From Gordonia sp. PDNC005 (GTDB lineage Bacteria; Actinomycetota; Actinomycetes; Mycobacteriales; Mycobacteriaceae), in the NCBI RefSeq assembly GCF_016919385.1, contig NZ_CP070351.1, forward strand, positions 1,674,001 through 1,738,000: a stretch of 64,000 nucleotides of DNA. The letters are read 5' to 3'. Shown one piece after another: positions 32,749 through 42,629 of this stretch (the first letter of the stretch is position 1; every line of letters starts with the position of its first letter). The position numbers and the translations under genes are program-made. A model generated the notes under the pieces. It made no database searches. It was not told the DNA's origin and saw only the letters and a list, made by a program, of their open reading frames with translations.

Positions 32749-35700
32749 ATGCCATACTCCGTTTCGCGCCAGGATTCGTACGACTCGACATTGCTTCAGG
32801 CGATGTCGCGTCGTGTACTGATCGGTGACGGGGCCATGGGCACGATGCTTCAGGCCGCCGACCTCACGGTCGACGGCGACTTCCTCGGGCTCGAGGGTTG
32901 CAACGAGATCCTCAACGACACTCGCCCGGACGTCCTCGCCGGCATCCACCGCAGCTACTTCGAAGCCGGGGCCGACGTCGTCGAGACGAACACCTTCGGC
33001 TGCAACCTGTCGAACCTCGGCGACTACGACATCGCCGACCGCATCCGCGAACTCGCCTACAAGGGGACATCGATCGCTCGCGGAGTCGCCGATGAGATGG
33101 GCCCGTCGGCCGACGGGACCGACCGCTACGTCCTGGGCTCCATCGGGCCCGGCACAAAACTCCCCAGTCTTGGCCACACCACGTTCGCAGTGATCCGCGA
33201 CGCGTACCAGGAGTGTGTGCTCGGCATGCTCGAAGGCGGTGCCGACGGCATCCTGATCGAGACGTCCCAGGATCTGCTGCAGCTCAAGGCGGCCGTCATC
33301 GCGGCGCGTCGTGCGATGGACGAGATGGGCCGCCATCTCCCCATCATCGCGCACATCACCGTCGAGACCACCGGAACGATGCTTGTCGGATCCGAGATCG
33401 GTGCCGCGCTCGCGGCGATCGAGCCGCTCGGCGTCGACGTCATCGGCCTCAACTGCGCCACCGGCCCCGCCGAGATGAGCGAGCACCTGCGTTACCTGTC
33501 GAAGCATGCGCGAGTGCCGGTGTCGGTGATGCCGAACGCCGGGCTCCCGGTCCTCGGAGCAAACGGCGCCGAATATCCGCTCACCGCGCCCGAGATGGCC
33601 GAAGCGCTCGCCGGGTTCGTGCGCGACTACGGTCTGCGGTTCGTCGGCGGTTGCTGTGGAAGCACCCCCGAGCACATTCGCCAGGTTGCCGCGGCGGTCG
33701 CAGGCGTGGAGCCCAAGGGCCGCACCCCGGAGCACGTGTCGGAGACGTCGTCCCTGTACACCGCTGTGCCGTTCGATCAGGACGCGAGCTTCCTGGTGAT
33801 CGCCGAACGGACCAACTCGAACGGTTCCAAGGCGTTCCGCGAGGCGATGCTCGCAGGCGACTACCAGAAGTGCCTGGAGATCGCGAAGGACCAGACACGC
33901 GACGGCGCACACATGCTCGATCTCAACATCGACTACGTGGGCCGGGACGGCGCCGCGGACATGACCGAACTCGCGTCGCGCTTCGCCACCGCGTCGACGT
34001 TGCCGATCATGATCGACTCCACTGAACCGGATGTCATCCGGGCAGGTCTGGAACATCTGGGCGGTCGATGCGCCGTGAACTCGGTCAACTACGAGGACGG
34101 CGACGGCCCGGACTCGCGTTTTGCGCGCATCATGCGGCACGCGGTGGAGCACGGGGCCGCGGTGGTCGCGCTGACGATCGACGAGGAGGGCCAGGCCCGA
34201 ACCGCCGACCACAAGGTCGCCATCGCCGAGCGGCTCATCACGGACATCACCGAGAACTGGGGCCTCGCCGAAGAGGACATCATCATCGACGCCCTCACGT
34301 TCCCCATCTCCACGGGCCAGGAGGAGGTCCGGCGCGACGGCATCGAGACGATCGAGGCGATCCGCCGTCTCAAGCAGGCTCACCCCACCATCCACTTCAC
34401 GCTCGGCATCTCGAACATCTCGTTCGGACTCAATGCGGCGGCCCGCCAGGTGCTCAACTCGGTGTTCCTGCACGAGTGCGTGCAGGTGGGACTCGACACG
34501 GCCATCGTGCACGCTTCCAAGATCCTGCCCATGGCTCGGATCCCGGACGAGCAGCGGGAGACCGCGCTCGACCTCGTCTACAACCGCAGACGTGAGCAGG
34601 GGACCGACGGACCCGACGACAAGGGCTACGACCCTCTCCAGAAGCTCATGGAGTTGTTCGAGGGCGTGTCGGCGGCGTCGGCCCGCGAGTCGCGGGCCGC
34701 TGAGCTCGCGAAGATGCCGCTCTTCGAGCGGCTGGAACGCCGCATCGTCGACGGGGAGCGCAACGGCCTCATCGACGACCTCGACGAGGCCCGTGAGACG
34801 GTGCCGCCGCTGTCGATCATCAACGACACCCTGCTCTCCGGTATGAAGACCGTCGGCGAGCTGTTCGGCTCCGGTCAGATGCAGCTGCCGTTCGTCCTGC
34901 AGTCCGCCGAGGTGATGAAGGCCGCTGTCGCCCACCTCGAGCAATTCATGGAGGCCTCGGACGAGGACGGCAAGGGCCGGATCGTGCTCGCCACCGTGAA
35001 GGGCGACGTCCACGACATCGGCAAGAACCTGGTCGACATCATCCTGTCGAACAACGGCTACGACGTCGTCAACATCGGCATCAAGCAGCCCATCGCCACG
35101 ATTCTGTCGGTCGCGGAGGATCAGCGTGCCGACGTCATCGGTATGTCGGGGCTGTTGGTGAAGTCGACGGTCGTGATGAAGGAGAACCTCGAGGAGATGA
35201 ACTCGCGCGGCAAGAGCGAGTTCCCCGTTCTCCTCGGCGGCGCGGCGTTGACCCGCACGTATGTCGAGGGTGATCTGGCTGACATCTACGAGGGCGACGT
35301 GCGCTACGCCCGTGACGCGTTCGAGGGCCTGACCCTGATGGACGAGATCATGGCGATCAAGCGCGGGGAGGGACCCGATCCGGACAGCCCGGAGGCCAAG
35401 GCGGCCGCGGCGAAGGTCGCCGAACGCAAGGCGCGTCGGGAGCGGTCGCAACGGATCGCCGCGAAGCGCAAGGCGGCTGAGGTTCCCGTCGAGATACCTG
35501 CACGGTCGGATGTCGCCGTGGACAACGAGATCCCGGAGCCGCCGTTCTGGGGCACCCGGATCGTCAAGGGCATCCCGGTCGCCGAGTATTTGACGTTGCT
35601 CGACGAGCGCGCGTTGTTCCTCGGTCAGTGGGGACTGCGCGGCACACGGGGCGACTCCGGTCCCGACTACGAGGAACTCGTCGAGACCGAGGGGCGACCG

Positions 35701-36360
35701 CGCCTGCGCGAATGGATCTCGCGCCTGGCCACCGAAGGGATCCTCGCCCACGCGGCCGTCGTGTACGGATACTTCCCGGCCGTCAGCGAGGGCGATGTGG
35801 TGCACGTTCTCGAGTCGCCCGATCCGTCGTCACCGGTCGTGCACAGTTTCGAGTTCCCCCGGCAGCAGCGGACTCGCTTCCTGTGCATCGCGGACTTCAT
35901 CCGCTCCCGCGAGGACGCGATCGCCGCCGGCCGTGTCGACGTTCTGCCGTTCCAGCTCGTGACCATGGGCCAGCCGATCGCCGACTTCGCGAACAAGCTG
36001 TTCGCCGGCGACGAGTACCGCGACTACCTCGAGGTGCACGGTATCGGCGTGCAACTGACCGAGGCGCTCGCCGAGTACTGGCACCAGCGAGTGCGGAGCG
36101 AACTGACGTTCGACGGCGGTTCGATGGCCGACGGCGACCCGGACAGGCCGCAGGGGTTCTTCGACCTCGAGTATCGCGGTGCACGCTACTCGTTCGGCTA
36201 CGGCGCATGCCCGAACCTCGAGGACCGTGCGAAGATGGTCGATCTCCTCCAGCCGGAGCGCATCGGCGTGGAACTCTCGGAGGAACTCCAGCTGCATCCC
36301 GAACAGTCGACCGACGCGTTTGTGCTCCATCACCCGGAAGCGAAGTACTTCAACACTTAG
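32749..36360 (+). CDS. metH: Cobalamin-dependent methionine synthase
   Basis: Transfers methyl from 5-methyltetrahydrofolate via cobalamin to homocysteine. All four modules are present in 1203 residues. The homocysteine domain has zinc ligands Cys236 in NCATG and Cys302/Cys303 in GGCCGS. The pterin-binding domain begins VIAERTNSNGSKAFREAMLAGDY. The cobalamin domain has GDVHDIGKN with cobalt-ligand His755. The reactivation domain has YFPAVSEGDVV and GYGACPNLEDR. ATG 32749 follows a TACGCT box. An Ala/Lys-rich linker (KAAAAKVAERKARRERSQRIAAKRK) joins the last two domains. Equivalent to Rv2124c. Confidence 0.97.
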   Translation: MPYSVSRQDSYDSTLLQAMSRRVLIGDGAMGTMLQAADLTVDGDFLGLEGCNEILNDTRPDVLAGIHRSYFEAGADVVETNTFGCNLSNLGDYDIADRIRELAYKGTSIARGVADEMGPSADGTDRYVLGSIGPGTKLPSLGHTTFAVIRDAYQECVLGMLEGGADGILIETSQDLLQLKAAVIAARRAMDEMGRHLPIIAHITVETTGTMLVGSEIGAALAAIEPLGVDVIGLNCATGPAEMSEHLRYLSKHARVPVSVMPNAGLPVLGANGAEYPLTAPEMAEALAGFVRDYGLRFVGGCCGSTPEHIRQVAAAVAGVEPKGRTPEHVSETSSLYTAVPFDQDASFLVIAERTNSNGSKAFREAMLAGDYQKCLEIAKDQTRDGAHMLDLNIDYVGRDGAADMTELASRFATASTLPIMIDSTEPDVIRAGLEHLGGRCAVNSVNYEDGDGPDSRFARIMRHAVEHGAAVVALTIDEEGQARTADHKVAIAERLITDITENWGLAEEDIIIDALTFPISTGQEEVRRDGIETIEAIRRLKQAHPTIHFTLGISNISFGLNAAARQVLNSVFLHECVQVGLDTAIVHASKILPMARIPDEQRETALDLVYNRRREQGTDGPDDKGYDPLQKLMELFEGVSAASARESRAAELAKMPLFERLERRIVDGERNGLIDDLDEARETVPPLSIINDTLLSGMKTVGELFGSGQMQLPFVLQSAEVMKAAVAHLEQFMEASDEDGKGRIVLATVKGDVHDIGKNLVDIILSNNGYDVVNIGIKQPIATILSVAEDQRADVIGMSGLLVKSTVVMKENLEEMNSRGKSEFPVLLGGAALTRTYVEGDLADIYEGDVRYARDAFEGLTLMDEIMAIKRGEGPDPDSPEAKAAAAKVAERKARRERSQRIAAKRKAAEVPVEIPARSDVAVDNEIPEPPFWGTRIVKGIPVAEYLTLLDERALFLGQWGLRGTRGDSGPDYEELVETEGRPRLREWISRLATEGILAHAAVVYGYFPAVSEGDVVHVLESPDPSSPVVHSFEFPRQQRTRFLCIADFIRSREDAIAAGRVDVLPFQLVTMGQPIADFANKLFAGDEYRDYLEVHGIGVQLTEALAEYWHQRVRSELTFDGGSMADGDPDRPQGFFDLEYRGARYSFGYGACPNLEDRAKMVDLLQPERIGVELSEELQLHPEQSTDAFVLHHPEAKYFNT

Positions 36361-36422
36361 AGTCGACCCGGAACCGATCGGGACGGAATCCGGTCGTCAT
36401 GCAGGAAGTGTGCGGAAGCACC

Positions 36423-36428
36423 TAGGGT
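36423..36428 (+). promoter_or_regulatory. Candidate -10 box TAGGGT upstream of the HAD gene
   Basis: TAGGGT in the 112-bp metH-HAD gap, followed by a leader of about 37 nt with GGAGGA before GTG 36473. Confidence 0.35.
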
Positions 36429-36472
36429 GGAGCGTGGAACGTCATTCGCCCCCACCTACAGGAGGACCACAC

Positions 36473-37144
36473 GTGATCGAGGACGCAGGCCAACCGGGAG
36501 CTGTCTTCTGGGACATGGACGGCACGCTGCTCGACACCGAACCACTGTGGGAGCGAGTCCTCGTCGAGTTCGCAGACAAGGTGGGTACTGAGATGACGCA
36601 GTCATTGCGGGATTCGACGATGGGCAACAGTTCACCCGACGCGATGACCAAGGTGTACGACGCGGCACTCGTACCCGAGTCCGGCCGCGACTTCGAAGCC
36701 GACGAGGCCTGGATGGTGCAGCGCGTCATCGATCTCTTCGCGTCGGGGACGCCGTGGCGACCGGGGGCCGTCGATGCACTCGACATGATCGCGGCTGCCG
36801 AGATCCCGATGGTGTTGGTCACGAACACGATGCGGGAGGTCACCGACGTCCTGCTCGACACGATCGGCCGGGAGCGTTTCGTCGCGACGGTCTGCGGCGA
36901 CGAGGTGGAGGCGGGTAAGCCCGAACCGCACATCTATCGCAGAGCCGCCGAACTGGTCGGCCTGCCGGTGAGCCGTTGCCTCGCCGTGGAAGACTCACCG
37001 ACCGGTGCGGCCGCGACGTTCGCCGCAGGCGTTCGGGCGATCATCGTGCCGTCCGCCATCGCAGTCCCGCCTCGGGCCACGTACACATTCCGCGACACCC
37101 TCGTCGGCCTTACCGTCGACGACCTCGCCGCGGCCCTCCGCTGA
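36473..37144 (+). CDS. HAD-superfamily phosphatase (beta-phosphoglucomutase/GpH-like)
   Basis: A 223-residue HAD hydrolase of subfamily IA. It has motif I FWDMDGTLLDTEPLWERVL (nucleophile Asp), motif II VLVTNTMREV, the motif III Lys in EAGKPEPHIYRRA, and motif IV VEDSPTGAAATFAAG, with a helical cap between I and II. Substrate unknown; the family covers sugar phosphates and phosphoglycolate. GTG 36473 has GGAGGA six bases upstream. It stands between metH and a DUF1345 membrane gene, an insertion relative to the M. tuberculosis metH-hisE interval. Confidence 0.92.
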   Translation: MIEDAGQPGAVFWDMDGTLLDTEPLWERVLVEFADKVGTEMTQSLRDSTMGNSSPDAMTKVYDAALVPESGRDFEADEAWMVQRVIDLFASGTPWRPGAVDALDMIAAAEIPMVLVTNTMREVTDVLLDTIGRERFVATVCGDEVEAGKPEPHIYRRAAELVGLPVSRCLAVEDSPTGAAATFAAGVRAIIVPSAIAVPPRATYTFRDTLVGLTVDDLAAALR

Positions 37145-37161
37145 TCGACACGGGGCCATCG

Positions 37162-37788
37162 GTGCGCGAGGCGACGGGTACGACGCGGTACCTCTCCGGA
37201 CTGGCGGTCGGCATCGCGGTGGGTGCGGTCATCGGGTTCGCCGCGCACCGGTGGGCGCTCGCCGCGCTGTCGGTGCTCCTGGTCAGCGCGGTCGTCTATC
37301 TCGTGTGGTCGATCAGCCTGCGCTGGCCTGCTAGTGCCGCCGCCACGCGAGACCACGCGACCCAAGCGTCCGAAGACGAGGAGATCGGCGACATCGCCGT
37401 TCTCTCGGTGCTGGCCGCGACCCTGGCGACGGTCGGGGTGCTCCTGCTCGCGGCGAACGGGCCCGACGAAGTCGTGTACGCGAGCATCGCGGTGGTGGCG
37501 GTCGTCGCCGCCTGGGGAATGCTGCACATGCTGTACACGGAGAAGTACGCCCGCATGTACTACCAGGGCGGAGTCGGCGGCATCGATTTCAACTCCGATG
37601 ATCCGCCGCGCTACGTCGACTTCTTCTACTTCTCCTTCAACCTCGGGATGACGTACCAGGTGTCTGACACATCGATCACCGACACGGCGTTCCGGGCCGT
37701 CAGCCTCAAGCACTGCCTGGTCAGCTACGTGTACGGGACGGTCATCATCGCGTGCACCATCAACCTGGTGATGAATCTCGTCGGCTGA
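37162..37788 (+). CDS. DUF1345 family integral membrane protein
   Basis: A 208-residue membrane protein with about five helices: YLSGLAVGIAVGAVIGF, LAALSVLLVSAVVYLVW, DIAVLSVLAATLATVGVLLLA, VVYASIAVVAVVAAWGMLHMLYT and the C-terminal VYGTVIIACTINLVMNLV. The family motif near residue 145 reads DDPPRYVDFFYFSFNLGMTYQVSDT. Function unknown. GTG 37162 is the first plausible start 17 nt after the HAD stop, so the two are likely co-transcribed. Confidence 0.85.
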   Translation: MREATGTTRYLSGLAVGIAVGAVIGFAAHRWALAALSVLLVSAVVYLVWSISLRWPASAAATRDHATQASEDEEIGDIAVLSVLAATLATVGVLLLAANGPDEVVYASIAVVAVVAAWGMLHMLYTEKYARMYYQGGVGGIDFNSDDPPRYVDFFYFSFNLGMTYQVSDTSITDTAFRAVSLKHCLVSYVYGTVIIACTINLVMNLVG

Positions 37789-37923
37789 GCGGGGCCAGCA
37801 GCGCCGAAGACCGGCGGCGATCCCTCGTGTGCCGACCCGTCGAACTTCTTCAGGGGGCGCGTCACCGCAGCACGTGACAACCCGACCGGGCGTCGTCACG
37901 CGCGGCGTGCGAAAATACGGGAC

Positions 37924-38187
37924 GTGAAAACCTTCGACGAACTCTTCGCTGAGCTGGCAGACAAGGCCCAGTCCCGCCCCGAAGGCAGCGGCACGGTCGC
38001 CGCACTGGACTCGGGGATCCATACCCTCGGCAAGAAGATCATCGAAGAGGCCGGCGAAGTGTGGCTGGCGGCCGAGCATGAGTCCGACGACTCGCTCTCC
38101 GAAGAGATCTCGCAGCTCGTCTACTGGCTCCAGGTGATGATGATCAAACGCGGCTTGACCCCGGCCGACGTGTACAAGTACCTCTGA
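37924..38187 (+). CDS. hisE: Phosphoribosyl-ATP pyrophosphatase
   Basis: Second step of histidine synthesis: hydrolyses PR-ATP to PR-AMP. The 87-residue all-helical protein has the metal-binding [30 protein letters not shown] pattern (EExxE...ExxD). It is a stand-alone HisE, as in other Mycobacteriales, rather than a HisIE fusion. GTG 37924 fits the family N-terminus [14 protein letters not shown]. hisG follows after 30 nt. The preceding 135 bp hold only short GC-rich inverted repeats and no clear promoter box. Confidence 0.96.
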   Translation: MKTFDELFAELADKAQSRPEGSGTVAALDSGIHTLGKKIIEEAGEVWLAAEHESDDSLSEEISQLVYWLQVMMIKRGLTPADVYKYL

Positions 38188-38217
38188 GCCGACCCAGCTA
38201 CCTCTAGGAACACCCTC

Positions 38218-39066
38218 ATGTTGCGTGTTGCAGTCCCCAACAAAGGCGCGCTCTCCGAAGCCGCCGCCACGATCCTCTCCGAGGCGGGTTACCGCAAGCG
38301 GTCCGACCCGAAGGACTTGTCCGTCATCGACGTCAACAACGACGTCGAGTTCTACTTCCTGCGCCCGAAGGATGTCGCGATCTACGTCGGCGCGGGCACA
38401 CTCGACCTCGGGATCACCGGTCGCGACCTGGCTGCCGACTCCGGCGCCGAGGTGATCGAAGAAGTCGCGCTGGGTTTCGGTTCGTCGACCTTCCGGTACG
38501 CGGCTCCGAGCGACCAGACGTGGACCGTCGACGACCTCGCAGGAAAGCGGATCGCGACGTCGTACCCGAACCTGGTGCGCCGGGACCTCGCCACCCGCGG
38601 CATCGACGCCGAGATCATCCGTCTCGACGGCGCCGTTGAGATCTCCATTCAGCTCGGAGTCGCCGACGCCATCGCCGACGTGGTGGGTTCAGGACGAACC
38701 CTGCGCCTCCACGACCTCGCCGCATTCGGCGAATCGCTCTGCGACTCCGAAGCGGTCCTCATCCGGAACCCGGAGTCGGCGGAGCCGTCGAAGGCGGCCA
38801 AGCAGTTCATCGCGCGCGTGCAGGGCGTCGTGTTCGGCCAGCAGTACGTGATGATCGACTACGACTGCCCGAAGCCGCTGCTCGACGCCGCCGTCGCGAT
38901 GACGCCCGGACTCGAATCGCCCACGGTGTCGCCGATGCTCGACCCGGAGTGGCTCGCGGTCCGCGCGATGGTTCCGCGCAGGTCGCACCAGTCGTTGATG
39001 GACGATCTGTCGGAGCTCGGCGTGCGCGCCATCCTCGCTTCCGACATTCGGTCCTGCCGGTTCTGA
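38218..39066 (+). CDS. hisG: ATP phosphoribosyltransferase, long form
   Basis: First, feedback-controlled step of histidine synthesis: condenses ATP and PRPP. The 282-residue protein has two periplasmic-binding-like catalytic domains ([36 protein letters not shown] for PRPP) and a C-terminal ACT-like regulatory domain of about 75 residues ([25 protein letters not shown]) that binds histidine. ATG 38218 is preceded by TAGGAA. The hisE-hisG order equals Rv2122c-Rv2121c. A hairpin after the stop ends the unit. Confidence 0.97.
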   Translation: MLRVAVPNKGALSEAAATILSEAGYRKRSDPKDLSVIDVNNDVEFYFLRPKDVAIYVGAGTLDLGITGRDLAADSGAEVIEEVALGFGSSTFRYAAPSDQTWTVDDLAGKRIATSYPNLVRRDLATRGIDAEIIRLDGAVEISIQLGVADAIADVVGSGRTLRLHDLAAFGESLCDSEAVLIRNPESAEPSKAAKQFIARVQGVVFGQQYVMIDYDCPKPLLDAAVAMTPGLESPTVSPMLDPEWLAVRAMVPRRSHQSLMDDLSELGVRAILASDIRSCRF

Positions 39067-39072
39067 CGCTCG

Positions 39073-39094
39073 GCGGCTGATGATCGTCAGCCGC
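39073..39094. terminator. Hairpin terminator between hisG and the thioesterase gene
   Basis: GCGGCTGA-TGATCG-TCAGCCGC: an 8-bp perfect stem with a 6-nt loop. It overlaps the reverse gene's stop and ends both convergent units; no T-run. Confidence 0.55.
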
Positions 39095-39947
39095 TAACGT
39101 CGACGATCATGTCGGTCTGGGCCGATCGCCCGAGGAAACCTGTGACGTCGTAGAGGTCGGCGAAACTGGCGCCGTAACCGCCGCGGCCGACTGCGAGGTC
39201 GGAGTCGATGCCGAGCCACGGACTGGTGGGCTGCCCGACGAGGTGGACGGTCGTGTCCATGTTCATCCACGACCACTGAGTCGGGTCAAGGCGGGTTCCG
39301 ACACCGTTCGCGACGTCGAGGACGGTGAAGACGGCGACCAGGTTCGTCGACACCTCACCCTCGACGAGGGGCAGCATCGATTTGATCCACGTGGCGGGTG
39401 TCTGCCCGTTGCGGCCCTCTTGTCGGGCTGTGACCGCGGTGCCGATGAACCCGATGCGACCCCACGGGACGGGAGCGTCGCCGTCGTCCGGGAAGCCGAC
39501 CACCTGAGGCAGTTCGTCCGGTGTGGCGGTGAGAGGTTCGACGGGACTGTGCGCGGCAGCGGACGAGTCTGTCGCCAGTATTCGCCAGGCGACGGTCCGG
39601 CCCGCGAGTCGGTACTCGCCGTCGGGCAGTTGCACTTCGAGCTCGGCGGTGACCTGCGAGATACGGCGGCCCGGGCGCGAGACCCAGGCCTTGACGCGGT
39701 TCACGCCGAGCCCCATAGCTCCCAGGATCTCCGTGGTCACGCGACTGAACTGCTGGCCGTCGTCATCGACGGCGCGAGTCATCGACCGCATCATCAGTCC
39801 GGCGGGCGGGCCACCGTGCTGCAGATCAGCCGACCAGACGCTGATCGTCGCCTCCGTGGGCTGGAAGTACTCGAACTCGGGGTCGGCGCCGGCGGGCGCC
39901 GACAGCGGCACGTAATAGCTCGTCGCCGTCGATTCACGATCTGCCAT
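39087..39947 (-). CDS. Acyl-CoA thioesterase-like (double hot-dog) protein
   Basis: A 286-residue TesB-type protein. The N-terminal hot-dog half has STEATISVWSADLQHGGPPAGLMMRSM-like signature (WSADLQHGGPPAGL, residues about 40-53) and RVTTEILGAMGLG. The C-terminal half carries TPATWIKSMLPLVEGE and MNMDTTVHLVGQPTSPWLG, with the conserved HxxG and acidic residues of mycobacterial thioesterase-family proteins. The likely role is hydrolysis or binding of acyl-CoA; substrate unknown. ATG 39947 is chosen because TAGAGT stands 7 nt before it; GTG 39956 overlaps that box. Confidence 0.82.
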   Translation of the reverse strand: MADRESTATSYYVPLSAPAGADPEFEYFQPTEATISVWSADLQHGGPPAGLMMRSMTRAVDDDGQQFSRVTTEILGAMGLGVNRVKAWVSRPGRRISQVTAELEVQLPDGEYRLAGRTVAWRILATDSSAAAHSPVEPLTATPDELPQVVGFPDDGDAPVPWGRIGFIGTAVTARQEGRNGQTPATWIKSMLPLVEGEVSTNLVAVFTVLDVANGVGTRLDPTQWSWMNMDTTVHLVGQPTSPWLGIDSDLAVGRGGYGASFADLYDVTGFLGRSAQTDMIVDVSG

Positions 39948-39954
39948 GGGCGTC

Positions 39955-39960
39955 ACTCTA
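39955..39960 (-). promoter_or_regulatory. -10 box TAGAGT of the thioesterase gene
   Basis: Reverse-strand TAGAGT ends 7 nt before ATG 39947. A forward TATACT-like box, TATGCT, for trmI overlaps it at 39959-39964. Confidence 0.55.
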
Positions 39961-39964
39961 TGCT
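39959..39964 (+). promoter_or_regulatory. Candidate -10 box TATGCT of trmI
   Basis: TATGCT overlaps the divergent thioesterase box, so the two promoters are face to face on two DNA strands and may exclude each other. The leader to ATG 40012 is about 41 nt with AGGA. Confidence 0.35.
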
Positions 39965-39969
39965 GATAG

Positions 39970-40842
<873 letters not shown>

Positions 40843-40872
40843 CGTGGAAGGCGTAGCGATGAAGGAGGCCCG

Positions 40873-42552
40873 ATGACCCCGACTGTGCAGTCAGGCGCGG
40901 AGTCCGGTGCGAGTGGAGACAGTCCGCAGGAGCGGATCGAGAAGCTCACCACCCGGAACACGAAGCTGACCGAACTCCTCAAGGAGGCGCGTCAGCAATT
41001 GATCGCCCTTCGCGAAGAGGTGGACAATCTCGGTCAGCCGCCGAGTGGCTACGGCGTCCTCCTCGGGGTGACCGACGGCGACACCGTCGACGTCTTCACC
41101 TCGGGCCGCAAGATGCGTCTCACCGTCTCGCCCAACATCGACACCGAGGCTCTCCGACGCGGTCAGTCGTTGCGTCTCAACGAAGCACTGACAGTCGTCG
41201 AAGCACTCGGGTACGACGAGGTCGGCGAGATCTCCACACTCCGCGAGATCCTGGCCGGTGGGCGCCGCGCGCTCGTCGTCGGACACACCGACGAAGAGCG
41301 AGTGGTGCAGCTGGCCGACACCCTGGTTCACCAGGGTGACGGCGGTGAGAACGAACGCAAACTGCGCCCCGGCGACTCGCTGCTCGTCGACGGCAAGGCG
41401 GGGTACGCGCTTGAACGAATCCCCAAGGCCGAGGTGGAAGACCTCGTTCTCGAAGAGGTCCCCGACGTCGACTACGAAGACATCGGCGGTCTCCGGCGTC
41501 AGATCGAGCAGATCCGTGATGCGGTGGAGCTCCCGTTCCTGCACAGTGATCTCTTCGCCGAGTACTCGCTGCGGCCGCCGAAGGGTGTGCTGCTCTACGG
41601 TCCGCCCGGCAACGGCAAGACTCTCATCGCCAAGGCCGTCGCCAATTCGCTCGCCCGTCAGATCGCTCAAGTCCGGGGCGACGACTCCAGCGAGGCGAAG
41701 AGCTACTTCCTCAACATCAAGGGCCCTGAGCTCCTCAACAAGTTCGTCGGCGAGACCGAGCGGCACATCCGCCTGATCTTCCAACGCGCCCGCGAGAAGG
41801 CGTCCGAGGGCACCCCGGTCATCGTCTTCTTCGATGAGATGGATTCGATCTTCCGCACCCGCGGCTCGGGTGTCTCATCCGACGTCGAGACGACCGTCGT
41901 GCCGCAGCTCCTGAGTGAGATCGACGGCGTCGAGGGCCTCGAGAACGTGATCGTGATCGGCGCGTCCAACCGCGAGGACATGATCGACCCCGCTATTCTC
42001 CGGCCCGGTCGCCTGGACGTGAAGATCAAGATCGAGCGCCCCGACGCCGAGTCTGCCGTGGACATCTTCACGAAGTACCTGACGACTGACGTGCCGCTGC
42101 ATGCGGACGAGGTCGCCGAGTTCGGCGGAGATCCTCAGGCCTGCGTCGACGCGATGATCCAGCGGGTTGTCGAGCGGATGTACGCGGAGACCGACGACAA
42201 CCGGTTCCTCGAGGTCACCTATGCCAACGGTGACAAGGAGATCATGTACTTCAAGGACTTCAATTCTGGCGCGATGATCCAGAACATCGTCGACCGTGCG
42301 AAGAAGTACGCGATCAAAGCGCACCTGGACAGTGGACAACGCGGTCTGCGGATCGGTCACCTTCTCGATTCGATCCTCGACGAGTTCGCCGAGAACGAGG
42401 ATCTGCCGAACACCACCAACCCCGACGACTGGGCGCGGATCTCGGGCAAGAAGGGCGAGCGGATCGTGTACATCCGGACGCTCGTCACCGGCAAGGGGAC
42501 AGGCGCGAGTCGCGCTATCGACACCGAGTCGAACACCGGCCAGTACCTCTGA
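40873..42552 (+). CDS. mpa: Proteasome-associated AAA+ ATPase Mpa/ARC
   Basis: Hexameric unfoldase that recognises Pup and feeds pupylated proteins to the 20S core. The 559-residue protein starts with a coiled coil ([34 protein letters not shown]) that binds Pup, followed by two OB domains. The AAA+ module has Walker A GPPGNGKT near residues 243-250 and Walker [11 protein letters not shown]. The C-terminal residues GQYL form the tail that docks into the proteasome alpha ring. ATG 40873 has GAAGGAGG upstream. It is 30 nt after trmI, as in Rv2118c-Rv2115c. Confidence 0.97.
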   Translation: MTPTVQSGAESGASGDSPQERIEKLTTRNTKLTELLKEARQQLIALREEVDNLGQPPSGYGVLLGVTDGDTVDVFTSGRKMRLTVSPNIDTEALRRGQSLRLNEALTVVEALGYDEVGEISTLREILAGGRRALVVGHTDEERVVQLADTLVHQGDGGENERKLRPGDSLLVDGKAGYALERIPKAEVEDLVLEEVPDVDYEDIGGLRRQIEQIRDAVELPFLHSDLFAEYSLRPPKGVLLYGPPGNGKTLIAKAVANSLARQIAQVRGDDSSEAKSYFLNIKGPELLNKFVGETERHIRLIFQRAREKASEGTPVIVFFDEMDSIFRTRGSGVSSDVETTVVPQLLSEIDGVEGLENVIVIGASNREDMIDPAILRPGRLDVKIKIERPDAESAVDIFTKYLTTDVPLHADEVAEFGGDPQACVDAMIQRVVERMYAETDDNRFLEVTYANGDKEIMYFKDFNSGAMIQNIVDRAKKYAIKAHLDSGQRGLRIGHLLDSILDEFAENEDLPNTTNPDDWARISGKKGERIVYIRTLVTGKGTGASRAIDTESNTGQYL

Positions 42553-42617
42553 CTCGTTCCGGGCCGGGACACGCCGCGTCGTCATTCCGGTGAACGGGGC
42601 GCTCGCCATTGACCGGC

Positions 42618-42623
42618 TAGTCT
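42618..42623 (+). promoter_or_regulatory. -10 box TAGTCT of the FHA-ABC gene
   Basis: TAGTCT is followed by 6 nt and GTG 42630, predicting a leaderless mRNA separate from mpa. Confidence 0.55.
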
Positions 42624-42629
42624 GATTCG

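Noticed and set aside
32695..35805. Long reverse-strand open frame (over 1000 codons) opposite metH
   Set aside because: It is the antisense shadow of a highly GC3-biased metH; its translation is Arg/His/Val/Leu-rich without any domain, and metH is unambiguous.
37789..37923. Short inverted repeats (GTCAC...GTGAC) upstream of hisE, considered as an attenuator or regulatory hairpin
   Set aside because: Stems of 5 bp only, no leader peptide rich in histidine codons, and no T-run; not distinguishable from background.
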